A program made the position numbers and the translations under genes. The notes beneath the pieces are model-generated. The model was not told where the DNA came from and did not search any database. It saw nothing but the letters and a program-made list of their open reading frames with translations. 32,308 bases of DNA, taken from NCBI GenBank assembly GCA_005776365.1, contig SXPK01000016.1, forward strand, positions 1-32,308. The letters run 5' to 3'. Below are positions 21,900-29,891 of the stretch, piece after piece (position 1 is the stretch's first letter; each line of letters opens with the position of its first letter). Source of the stretch: Planctomycetia bacterium (lineage in GTDB: Bacteria; Planctomycetota; UBA1135; UBA2386).

Positions 21900-24454
21900 T
21901 GGCTCCGACCCGCACGATCCTCCCCATGGTCGCGGCGATCGTCGCCTTGGCCTCGCTTCGCGCCCAGGATGCGACCTTGCCGGCGCCCGCAGTTCCATCG
22001 GTAGGGCCGCAGCCGCTGTTCGCCTTCGACTTCGCCTTCGGCAGCAGTGGACCGCAGGACGATTTCTGGGAGACCTGCGGTTACGGCGGCTTCCGGTTTC
22101 GCTGGCCCGGCCTCGACATGGAGATCCGCGGGCGCAACGGACTGCTGTTGTCGGACCGCGCCGCGATCCTGCGGCTCACGCAGCGCAACGACGGAGCGGG
22201 TGACCTGCCGACACGGGATGCCGCGGACCCGCAACCGCGTCGTGCGATGTCGAGCGAGTTGCTGCAACAACGCGCAGAACGGTTGATGCAAGCCATCGGC
22301 GGCGGCGACAAGCCGAAGCTGCCGCCTGGCCAGCTCGCCTACGAGGTTCCGCGCTTCCTCTACTTCGAAGGCGGCGTGCAGATCATCCGCCAAGGCGTGC
22401 TGGTCGCGAACTGCGAGCGCATGTGGATCTCGCCGCTCGACGACCGCATCGTCGTCGAGGAAGCAGAACTGCGTTGGCGCCAGGACGATGGCAAGGGCGG
22501 CCCACCCATCACGCTGGTCGTGCGCGGCAAGAAACTCGAGAAGCAAGGGCCGCGATGGACGGGTCGCAATCTCACCATCACGAGCTGCTCGGCTGGCGAG
22601 CCGCACGCGGCGCTGGCAAGCGGCGAACTGGAACTGCTCGAGCGCGGCGACCAATTCGAGGTCTACTCGCGCGGCAACTCGCTGCTCGTCGGCGGCACGA
22701 AGATCCTGCCGCTGCCCGACGCCCACTTCTTCAGCGCCGAGCAGAGCGCGCTGCCGATCAAGGGCGTGCGATTCGGCTTCTCCGGCGCTGACGGCATGCG
22801 CACCGAAGTCGAACTCGGCATGCCTTACCAAAGCGCGGGCGGCGCCGTTCACGAGTGGCTGACCGGACGGCCTGCGCACGAGTTCCGCGGTGAGTGGAAC
22901 CTTGGCGTCGGCTGGATCGAGAGTCGCGGCTTCCCGCTGCGCGGCGACGTCGACTATGGCGCCGCGGGTCTCTACCAGGGCCGAACCGAAGGCTTCTGGA
23001 TGGAGGACAACGGCCCCAACCGCCGCGAGATCACGGCAAACCTCGACGGCACCACCATCGACGACTATGCGCGATCGTTGGTGCGCACCGAGAACCGGGT
23101 CTTCCTCGGGGAACGCACCAATGTCGACGTCCAAGCGTTCACCGCCGGCGACGCAGCTGTCTACAGCGAGTACTTCCGAGCCGACTATCGCGGCCGCGAA
23201 CTGCCGGAGAGCAGCCTCTACTTCCATCACGCGTGGGACAACGTGCTCGTCACGACCACCGCGCGATTCACGGCCGACGACTTCTCGTATCGTGACAATC
23301 GTTCGCTCGCGAACTCGTTCACGGAGGAGATGCCGGTAGCGACCCTGCAGTGGCTGTCGCAACCAATCGCTGAGACGCCCTGGGAGACGCCGATCGTGCT
23401 CGATGTCGAGACCGAGATTGGCGAGAGGCGGCTCTCGGTCAACGCCGGTTCACCCACGCCTGCGAGCGAGGATCGCAAGACCCGCGCCGATCAGATTGTC
23501 GAGTTGTCGGCCCCGTTCCTCATTGGGCCCGTAACGCTGCGTCCCTTCGTGCAGGGGCGGCTCACCCACTACGACGAAGACGCACTTGGCGAGTCCGCCA
23601 ACCGTTGGGCGACGACGTATGGGCTGCGTGCCGGTTCGCGCTTCTCCCGCACGTGGGACTGGATCGACGATCACGGCCGCGAACAGTCGATGCGCCACGT
23701 CGTTTCGCCAATCGTCTCGGTCCTCGATCGACCGCAGGTGACCGGCAATCCGGCGCAGTTCCGTCAGTTCGACCCTGCTGTCACCCAGCGTCGTGACCCA
23801 ACGGACGAGTTCACCGAACAGAGCCTCGTTCGCTTCGAGTTGCGCAACCTGCTGCAACGCACGCGTGCGGATGAGAAGCTCGAACCAAAGACCGAGGACG
23901 TGGTGTTCCTCGATCTTGCGCAGGACTTCTGGCCCGACCCATCGCGCACCGATGGCACCGATGCGGATGGCGACGGCCTAGGCTTGTTCTACTACGACTT
24001 CCTCGTGCGGCCTGAGCCATCGTGGTGGCCGTCGAACGACCTTGCACTCGGGCTCTACGGCGACCAGGACTGGAAAACTGGTCTGCGCACGCTCGATGCC
24101 GAGTTGATGATCGGCAGCATCGGTGGGCTGGATTGGACCCTCGATTACCGAACCGACAGCGTGGTCAGTGGCGCCGCCGGTTTCGGCGTGCGCGCCGAGT
24201 TGCTCGGGCGCTGGGATGTGCAAGGCAACGTCATGTACGACCTCGAGCGCGATGACATCCTGACGTACTACGCGGGTATGCGCCGCGACGATCACGACTG
24301 GTCGCTGCTCGTCGGACTCAGCTACGACCCATTCATGGACGCGGTGACGTTCCGCATCGACATGGAACCGAAGTTGTTCGGACTCGGACGGCAGCGGAAC
24401 TCCGGTTGGTTCGGTCCAGTCACCGACAGCCGGATGTATCCGACCGATTGGTGA
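21899..24454 (+). CDS. lptD: LPS-assembly outer membrane protein LptD
   Basis: An 851-residue outer membrane LPS translocon. The ATG at 21899 overlaps the previous stop by one base (TGATG); a GTG three bases earlier is also possible. It has a signal peptide (1-22). The N-terminal jellyroll domain covers about 60-265 (FLYFEGGVQIIRQGVLVANCERM), and NSLLVGGTKILPLPDAHF (260-277) matches the conserved entry into the barrel. The large barrel follows, with RHVVSPIVSVL and RQFDPAV, the family RHxxxP region, then RNLLQR and VFLDLAQDFWPD. Three cysteines (60, 172, 230) lie in the N-terminal domain. The pair of adjacent barrel cysteines of E. coli is not seen. lptE, lptB and lptFG are not in the window. 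Confidence 0.84.
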   Translation: MAPTRTILPMVAAIVALASLRAQDATLPAPAVPSVGPQPLFAFDFAFGSSGPQDDFWETCGYGGFRFRWPGLDMEIRGRNGLLLSDRAAILRLTQRNDGAGDLPTRDAADPQPRRAMSSELLQQRAERLMQAIGGGDKPKLPPGQLAYEVPRFLYFEGGVQIIRQGVLVANCERMWISPLDDRIVVEEAELRWRQDDGKGGPPITLVVRGKKLEKQGPRWTGRNLTITSCSAGEPHAALASGELELLERGDQFEVYSRGNSLLVGGTKILPLPDAHFFSAEQSALPIKGVRFGFSGADGMRTEVELGMPYQSAGGAVHEWLTGRPAHEFRGEWNLGVGWIESRGFPLRGDVDYGAAGLYQGRTEGFWMEDNGPNRREITANLDGTTIDDYARSLVRTENRVFLGERTNVDVQAFTAGDAAVYSEYFRADYRGRELPESSLYFHHAWDNVLVTTTARFTADDFSYRDNRSLANSFTEEMPVATLQWLSQPIAETPWETPIVLDVETEIGERRLSVNAGSPTPASEDRKTRADQIVELSAPFLIGPVTLRPFVQGRLTHYDEDALGESANRWATTYGLRAGSRFSRTWDWIDDHGREQSMRHVVSPIVSVLDRPQVTGNPAQFRQFDPAVTQRRDPTDEFTEQSLVRFELRNLLQRTRADEKLEPKTEDVVFLDLAQDFWPDPSRTDGTDADGDGLGLFYYDFLVRPEPSWWPSNDLALGLYGDQDWKTGLRTLDAELMIGSIGGLDWTLDYRTDSVVSGAAGFGVRAELLGRWDVQGNVMYDLERDDILTYYAGMRRDDHDWSLLVGLSYDPFMDAVTFRIDMEPKLFGLGRQRNSGWFGPVTDSRMYPTDW

Positions 24455-24515
24455 CTGGCGCGCACGAGCGGGTGCGGGCAAACGCCCTCGAACTCAAGGA
24501 CTCTGCCCAGCTAGC

Positions 24516-25526
24516 TCAGAAGCTCCAGCCGACCGTCAACAGCACGCGGTGGTCACTGCGTTCGCGCGTCGGCGCTGGCGTGTTGTCGTAGTCCCAGATC
24601 CACGCGATCGAACCGATCATGCTGTCGGTCAGATTGGTGCGCAGCTCGGTCGTCGCTTGGAAGTAGACGTCTTCGCTGTTCTCCGTGCTCGGAAACGCTT
24701 CGACGCCGTGGATCAACTTCGTGCGTTCGTTGAACGTGTGCCGGAGCTTGTAGGCAATGCGCGCGGCGAGGTAGTCATTGCTCGGCGCGCCGGAGCGGAA
24801 GTTCTCGGTCAGGTAGGAGAGACCGGCTTCGGCAGTCAGCTTGGTTTCTGCGCCATCGAGCAGCTGGAAGCCGTAGCCAAGACCGGCAGTCCAGCGCAGG
24901 TCGAGGTCAGCCATCGTGTCACCCAACACTCGCGTCGTCGCAAGCGCATAGGTCGTCTCGGTGACGAAGCGGTCGTACTTGAGGCCACCGCCAGTGCGGC
25001 GTTGCGTCAGGTTCCACTGCTCCGTTGCCTGGTCCTGGTCCTGCGCATAGTCCCACTGCGCGTCCGCCGCGAGGCGGTCTCCGGTTCGGCGCAGCTCTGC
25101 ATCGAAGGCTCCGCTCGCGCTGCGACGTTCGGTGTTGCCGCTGATCAGACCAGCGCCGAGCTTGAGCGCGCCGGTCCAATCCGCCTCTTTCCGCTCCGGT
25201 GGGTTGATCGCCGCGAGATTGGCGACCAGTTCGGAGCCAGCGTCGTGAAAGCGCATCGTGCCGCTGTCGATGCCGGCGATGCGACGGCGAATGAGATCGC
25301 CGGTGGACGTCTTCAGTTGCACTTGTTCGGCGGTCTGCAGATCCCGCACCTCAGCCATCGGGACCACGACGTCGCCGAGCGCCGCTGAGTTCAACGTCAG
25401 CTTCCCGTCGGTCATCGTCCTGACTTGGCCGGTCAGCACATCGCCATTGTTGAGTGTGACCTTGTCCTGCGCGATTGCTGCAGCGGACAGGAGTGCAGGG
25501 AAAAGGAGACCAAAGAGGCTGCGCAT
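24516..25526 (-). CDS. DUF481 (YdiY-like) outer membrane protein
   Basis: A 336-residue exported protein. The start ATG at 25526 gives the signal peptide MRSLFGLLFPALLSAAAIAQ; the frame runs further up through the ettA end but without a signal. Residues 20-80 (DKVTLNNGDVLTGQVRTMTDGKLTLN, VVVPMAEV) resemble a small Sm-like beta domain that often precedes DUF481. From about 112 (WTGALKLGAGLISGNTERRS) to the end (SDHRVLLTVGWSF, with the final aromatic of a barrel) is the DUF481 beta-barrel, like YdiY/salt-stress-induced proteins. The role is unknown. It follows ettA by 20 bases, so they may share a transcript, and converges on lptD with 61 bases between them. Confidence 0.88.
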   Translation of the reverse strand: MRSLFGLLFPALLSAAAIAQDKVTLNNGDVLTGQVRTMTDGKLTLNSAALGDVVVPMAEVRDLQTAEQVQLKTSTGDLIRRRIAGIDSGTMRFHDAGSELVANLAAINPPERKEADWTGALKLGAGLISGNTERRSASGAFDAELRRTGDRLAADAQWDYAQDQDQATEQWNLTQRRTGGGLKYDRFVTETTYALATTRVLGDTMADLDLRWTAGLGYGFQLLDGAETKLTAEAGLSYLTENFRSGAPSNDYLAARIAYKLRHTFNERTKLIHGVEAFPSTENSEDVYFQATTELRTNLTDSMIGSIAWIWDYDNTPAPTRERSDHRVLLTVGWSF

Positions 25527-25546
25527 GGTTTCGGTGCGTCGCGGGA

Positions 25547-27142
25547 TTACAGGCTGTCCAGGTACTTCCCAGCCTCGTAGTTGGCCAGGTCCAGGATCTT
25601 GGTGCAGATGCGATCGAGGAAGTAACGGTCGTGGGAGACCACCACCATGCATCCTGGGAACTCTTGGATCGCTTCTTCGAGCACGCGCAGCGTGTCGAGA
25701 TCCAAGTCGTTGGTTGGCTCATCGAGCAGGATCAGGTTGCCTCCACGACGCAGCATCTTGGCGAGCTGCACGCGATTGCGTTGACCTCCCGATAGCGATC
25801 CAACGAGCTGCTGCTGGTCTTGCCCAGTGAAGTTGAACTTCGCCACGTAGCTGCGGCTGTTCACCTCGAGCTTGCCGAGCTTGATGATGTCCTGACCTTC
25901 GCTGATCTCCTGCCAGACCGTCTTGGCGGGATCGAGCGACTCGCGCTCCTGGTCGACGTGACACAGCTCCACCGTCTGACCAACGACGACTCTGCCGCTC
26001 TGTGGCTGCAGTTTGCCGGTGATGAGCTTGAGACACGTCGTCTTGCCAGTGCCGTTCGGGCCGACGATCCCGAGGATGTCGCCGGGAGCCATCTCGAACG
26101 AGAGGTTGTCGACTACCTTGTTCGTTCCATCGTAGGAGTAGTCGACCTTCTCGAAGCGGACCACCGTGTCGCCCAGGCGCTTGCCGGCGGGAATGTGCAG
26201 CTCCACGGTGTCGTCGCGCTCTTCGACTTCGGTCTCGAGCATCTTGTCGTAGTTCTTGAGACGCGCCTTATTCTTGGTGGTTCTCGCCTTTGGGTTCATG
26301 CGGATCCACTCGAGTTCACGCTCGAGGAACTTCGCGCGCCGCGCTTCGACGGTCTCCTGCGCCTCCATTCGCTTGCTGCGCTGAATCAGGTACTCGGAGT
26401 AGTTGCCCTGATAGGGGATCGCGCGGCCGTGCCAGACCTCGAGCATCCAACCGACCACGTTGTCGAGGAAGAAGCGATCGTGGGTGATGACGACGACAGT
26501 GCCCTTGTACTCCTTGAGCGTCTCTTCGAGCCAACGGACGGTTTCGACGTCGAGGGGGGTGGTCGGTTCGTCGAGCAACAGGAGATCCGGGTGCTCGAGC
26601 AGGGTGCGGCACAAGGCGACGCGGCGACGCTCGCCTCCTGAGCACGCATTGACCATCTTCTCGCCTGCCGGAAGGTGCAGCTTCGTCATCGCGGTCTCGA
26701 CGTGACGGTCGATTTCCCACGCGTCCTTCGCCTCGATCTCATGCTGCAACCGCTCGAGCTCGGCCATGACCTTGTTCATCTCCTTCTCAGAGAGGTCCTC
26801 GCCGAGCTTCATGCTGAGGTCCTCGTGCTGTTTGAGCAGCGCACGAATCGGCGCGACAGCCAGTTCGACATTGTCGCGAACGCTCTTGGTCTCTTCGAGC
26901 TTCGGTTCCTGCGGCACGTAGCCAACCGTCTTGCCTTCCGCCAGGCGAGCAGTGCCGTCGAACTCTCGGTCGACGCCAGCCATGATGCGCAGCATCGTCG
27001 ACTTGCCAGCGCCGTTCTGTCCGATCACACCGATCTGGGCGCCTTCGAGGACCACCCAGGAGACGTTCTTGAGGACGGGCTTCTTGCTTTGATAGCTCTT
27101 GGTGAGTCGCTCGATGGCGAAGATGGGCTTGTTGTCGGCCAT
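25547..27142 (-). CDS. ettA: EttA-type ABC-F translation factor
   Basis: A soluble ABC-F ATPase of 531 residues that binds the ribosomal E site and gates the first elongation step according to ATP/ADP. ATG at 27142 starts MADNKPIFAIERLTKSY. Domain 1 has Walker A GQNGAGKST, signature CSGGERRRVALCR and Walker B LLLLDEPT; then comes an EttA arm segment and the P-site linker (RTTKNKARLKNYDKML). Domain 2 has GPNGTGKTT, LSGGQRNRVQLAK and LILLDEPTNDLD. His switches are THDRFFLD and SHDRYFLD. Two oddities: the canonical DEPTNHLD of domain 1 reads DEPTTPLD (residues 195-196), and the C-terminus stops after YFLDRICTKILDLANYEAGK, about 24 residues shorter than E. coli EttA, without the FEG...WF.GNY element. 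The family call is firm. Confidence 0.92.
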   Translation of the reverse strand: MADNKPIFAIERLTKSYQSKKPVLKNVSWVVLEGAQIGVIGQNGAGKSTMLRIMAGVDREFDGTARLAEGKTVGYVPQEPKLEETKSVRDNVELAVAPIRALLKQHEDLSMKLGEDLSEKEMNKVMAELERLQHEIEAKDAWEIDRHVETAMTKLHLPAGEKMVNACSGGERRRVALCRTLLEHPDLLLLDEPTTPLDVETVRWLEETLKEYKGTVVVITHDRFFLDNVVGWMLEVWHGRAIPYQGNYSEYLIQRSKRMEAQETVEARRAKFLERELEWIRMNPKARTTKNKARLKNYDKMLETEVEERDDTVELHIPAGKRLGDTVVRFEKVDYSYDGTNKVVDNLSFEMAPGDILGIVGPNGTGKTTCLKLITGKLQPQSGRVVVGQTVELCHVDQERESLDPAKTVWQEISEGQDIIKLGKLEVNSRSYVAKFNFTGQDQQQLVGSLSGGQRNRVQLAKMLRRGGNLILLDEPTNDLDLDTLRVLEEAIQEFPGCMVVVSHDRYFLDRICTKILDLANYEAGKYLDSL

Positions 27143-27261
27143 GGCTGCGTCGGGTTCCCGTCGGGAATGCGGGGCGAGGAGGTTAGGGACCGCCCTGCGC
27201 GCCGTCCAACCCCCAACGGCGCCGGGAGCCTTCAAAGGGGATCAGGAGCTATGCTGAGCGA

Positions 27262-27699
27262 GTGTTCGCTTTCCTACCGACGCTCGGGTTCCAGGAGCTC
27301 TTCGTCCTGTTCGTGCTGGGCATCCTGCTGTTCGGACGCAACCTGCCCGACGTCGGACGCAAGGTAGGTCGGACCGTCAATCAGCTACGCCGCAGCATGT
27401 CGGAGTTCAGGGCGCAGATGGACCGCGACGAATCGGTCAAGGAGATGCGCAACACGATCCGAGACGCTCGCGACGAACTCCGACGAGCCGATGCCATTCC
27501 GCGCGCGATCGTTGACCCAGCCGCCGCGGCGCGCGACTTCGCCAATCAGACGGTCCGTGACGCGTTCAACAACGGCGACGACGGGCAAGCTGCGGCACGG
27601 GGCACGCATGAGCCACACAACACTGAAGGCTCCGAGCAGGAGTCGACGGACAGCGAGGCCGAGCGGAAGTCAGAGGGCCAAGCTTCGCCTGGCTCCTGA
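27262..27699 (+). CDS. Sec-independent translocase TatA/TatB-type subunit
   Basis: A 145-residue Tat component that inserts in the inner membrane and helps move folded proteins. GTG start at 27262 gives (M)FAFLPTLGFQELFVLFVLGILLFG. The single membrane span (about 9-24) is followed by the hallmark FGRNLPDVGRKVGRTV amphipathic helix. A helical charged region (45-80) and an acidic, unstructured tail (100-145) complete it. TatA versus TatB cannot be decided by eye; the Phe-Gly at the hinge fits TatA and the long tail fits either. A candidate AGGAG lies 13 bases upstream. It is divergent from ettA; tatC is not nearby. Confidence 0.9.
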   Translation: MFAFLPTLGFQELFVLFVLGILLFGRNLPDVGRKVGRTVNQLRRSMSEFRAQMDRDESVKEMRNTIRDARDELRRADAIPRAIVDPAAAARDFANQTVRDAFNNGDDGQAAARGTHEPHNTEGSEQESTDSEAERKSEGQASPGS

Positions 27700-27713
27700 C
27701 GATCTCTGGTCGC

Positions 27714-28379
27714 TCAGCGCTTGTTAGGAGGCGTCGACTTCTTCTGGCCAATGCCGCCAAGCGTGTCTTGGATCGCAGCATCGCCCGCATCGAAGATGCT
27801 CATCCAGTCGCCACCCTTCTCCTTGGTGTTGGCACGCTTGGTCGCAGCCTGCTCGCGACGCTTCTGCTCCTGATCGAACCACGTTTTGTAGCTCGAGAAC
27901 AGCGATGCGAGCACCTTCTTGTTCTCCGAGATCAGGCCAACATACGGAAACAGCTCGCACTTCAGCTCGCGCTGCAACTTGTTGATCTGCTCGTAGGTGG
28001 TCAGGATCGGCATCGCGATGCAGACCACGTCGTCGAATACGTCCAGCGGCACGATCATGTTCTCGAACAGGACCTTCTCTGGAATGCGTTTCTTGGCTTC
28101 CTCGCTGATCGCGTAGCTGCTCGCCATCATGAATGGCAGATGGAAGTTTTCCGCGACCACCTTCGCGAGATCCCACTCGGTGATGTGGCCGCCAGAAACC
28201 AAAGTCTGGACGAAAGCGTCACCATGCTTGTCCTGGGCGTAGAGCGCTTCGGTGATCACCTCGGAGGCAATGGACTGCTTCTGCGAGAGGACCTCTGCGA
28301 GGCGAACACAGGTGAGCTTTTCGAGACCCTTCACGCGGTGTGCATCGACCAGAAGAAGCCGTGGCCTTGAGGCGGCCAT
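27714..28379 (-). CDS. Free-standing MshEN (GspE N-terminal-like) protein
   Basis: A 221-residue soluble protein. Residues about 24-150 follow the MshEN/T2SSE N-terminal pattern: VRLAEVLSQKQSIASEVITEALYAQDKHGDAFVQTLVSGGHITEWDLAKVVAE, then LPFMMASSYAISEEAKKRIPEKV and PLDVFDDVVCIAMPIL. In type II secretion and pilus ATPases this domain sits before the ATPase part and can bind c-di-GMP. No ATPase part follows; residues 155-221 are charged and end GQKKSTPPNKR. The c-di-GMP-binding residues cannot be judged by eye. It is 12 bases downstream of the MlaF-MlaE fusion and is probably co-transcribed, which could link lipid transport to a nucleotide signal (inference). Confidence 0.78.
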   Translation of the reverse strand: MAASRPRLLLVDAHRVKGLEKLTCVRLAEVLSQKQSIASEVITEALYAQDKHGDAFVQTLVSGGHITEWDLAKVVAENFHLPFMMASSYAISEEAKKRIPEKVLFENMIVPLDVFDDVVCIAMPILTTYEQINKLQRELKCELFPYVGLISENKKVLASLFSSYKTWFDQEQKRREQAATKRANTKEKGGDWMSIFDAGDAAIQDTLGGIGQKKSTPPNKR

Positions 28380-28391
28380 TGCATCGGCGTT

Positions 28392-29891
28392 TCAGACATA
28401 GACGCAGAGGGTCACGGTCGCATGCACGATCAGCGCGATGCCCATGGCATGGACGATCGCTCGGTTGACCGCCTCGCCCACGTCGGCCCCGGACCGCTTG
28501 GGGCCGGATCCGAGGTGGTAGCACACGAGCGCCACCAGGTAGCCGGACAACGCGGCCTTGCCCAAGGCGGCCTTCAGGTCGAGCGGGTCAACGTCTCGAA
28601 ACCAAGTCTGCACGAACCCGAGTGTCGAAGTCCCCGACACCGCCTGCGCTGCAATCAGGCCAGCTAACGACGCGAAGACCGCACCAACGAAGGTCGCGAC
28701 AGGGAGTCCGAGGACCATGCCCCAAACCAGCGGCGTCAGCAGATAGTCCGCGGGGTCAATGCCCATCATGCGCAAGGCCATCACCTGATGATTGCGCGTC
28801 ATCGTCCCGAGCCGCGCCGTGGCGCCGGCAGCGATTCTGGCGACGAAGAAGAACGCGCAGAGCAATGGCACGAGCACCGAGACGAGGACCTTTCCCGTCC
28901 CTTGCAGGATCTCCGCTTCGAAACCGCCATCGACCGGATTGTTGCGCAACGCAAAGAACGTGGCGATGCCGCCGATCGCCGCGCTCGCACCCGCAACGAA
29001 AGGCAGTGGAGACAGCGAGCACTCGACTACAGATCGCAGCGTTGACCGCATCTCGAACGGCGGCAGGCGCAGAACCGAGACGGCGAACGTATGAGCAAGG
29101 CCACCGACCGCGAGCGTCGCGTGACGCATCGCATGGACGAGGTTGTTCTCTGATTCTCGATCCGGTAGTGGACCGACGACAACGGGATCGGTGGCGGCAT
29201 CGCCCGCTGTGCGCATCGAGAGCGTGCGCGTCGAGCGATCCAACTCGAGGATCCCGTCGTGCAATCCATCGAAGGCCGCGAGGTCATGTGTGACCACGAT
29301 GGTCGTGCGTCCGGGCGAAGAATCGTGCGCAAGACGGAGCAGCGCAGCGATCTGAGCAGCGGATTGGGAATCGAGGCCTGCTGTCGGCTCGTCGCAGAAC
29401 AACGCTTCGGGTTCGGCCGCCAGCGCGCGCGCTACAGCGAGACGCTTTCTCATCCCACCAGACATGGATGCCACTCGATCCGGAAGTGGATCGAGACCAA
29501 CTTGCGCGAGCAACGCCGGCGCAAGTCGCTTCGACCGTCCGGCAGCACGCAATGCGAGTTCCACGTTTTGGCGCGGAGTGAGTTCGTCGAGGAGACCCTC
29601 CTCTTGCAAGATCGCAGCCATTCGCTTGCGCAGCGCGCGTGAGGGACCGCTCACGACCGACTCGCCCAGGCAATCAAACCCACCCTTGGTCCGAGGCAAT
29701 GGCTCGCGTGGGTCGAACAGTCCAACGCACAACCGCACGAGGCTCGACTTGCCGCCACCGCTCTTGCCGACCAACAGGTAGAAGCCGCCAATAGGCACGT
29801 CAATCGTCGCTCCCGACAGCAACAGTTCTTCGCCGTCGCCGCGTCGGTGCGCGAGCGAGAAGTCCCGCAGCGACCAGAAGGACGCGACCAT
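28392..29891 (-). CDS. MlaF-MlaE fusion: lipid-transport ABC ATPase and permease
   Basis: A 499-residue single chain combining two normally separate parts of the Mla/Pqi-type lipid transport system. Residues 1-225 are the ATPase: Walker A GKSGGGKSS (42-50), Q-loop region LQEEGLLDELT, signature MSGGMRKR (143-150), Walker B ALFCDEPTAGLD (163-174) and His202. Residues about 255-499 are the MlaE permease: FFVARIAAGATARLGTMTRNHQVMALRMMGIDPADYLLTPLVW follows the family pattern ELGTMxxxxQxxALxxMGxxPxxYLxxP, and the last part includes SGADVGEAVNRAIV. About six membrane spans are expected. It starts directly after the MCE gene stop (no gap). The half-transporter would dimerise to give two ATPase and two permease units. 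Confidence 0.88.
   Translation of the reverse strand: MVASFWSLRDFSLAHRRGDGEELLLSGATIDVPIGGFYLLVGKSGGGKSSLVRLCVGLFDPREPLPRTKGGFDCLGESVVSGPSRALRKRMAAILQEEGLLDELTPRQNVELALRAAGRSKRLAPALLAQVGLDPLPDRVASMSGGMRKRLAVARALAAEPEALFCDEPTAGLDSQSAAQIAALLRLAHDSSPGRTTIVVTHDLAAFDGLHDGILELDRSTRTLSMRTAGDAATDPVVVGPLPDRESENNLVHAMRHATLAVGGLAHTFAVSVLRLPPFEMRSTLRSVVECSLSPLPFVAGASAAIGGIATFFALRNNPVDGGFEAEILQGTGKVLVSVLVPLLCAFFFVARIAAGATARLGTMTRNHQVMALRMMGIDPADYLLTPLVWGMVLGLPVATFVGAVFASLAGLIAAQAVSGTSTLGFVQTWFRDVDPLDLKAALGKAALSGYLVALVCYHLGSGPKRSGADVGEAVNRAIVHAMGIALIVHATVTLCVYV

Noticed and set aside
21854-23362. Long minus-strand open frame (502 codons) opposite lptD
   Set aside because: Composition is that of an antisense shadow and lptD on the other strand has a signal peptide, family motifs and operon coupling.
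25547-25600. Frameshift at the end of ettA
   Set aside because: Neither of the other frames gives the missing EttA tail, so a natural short end is more likely.
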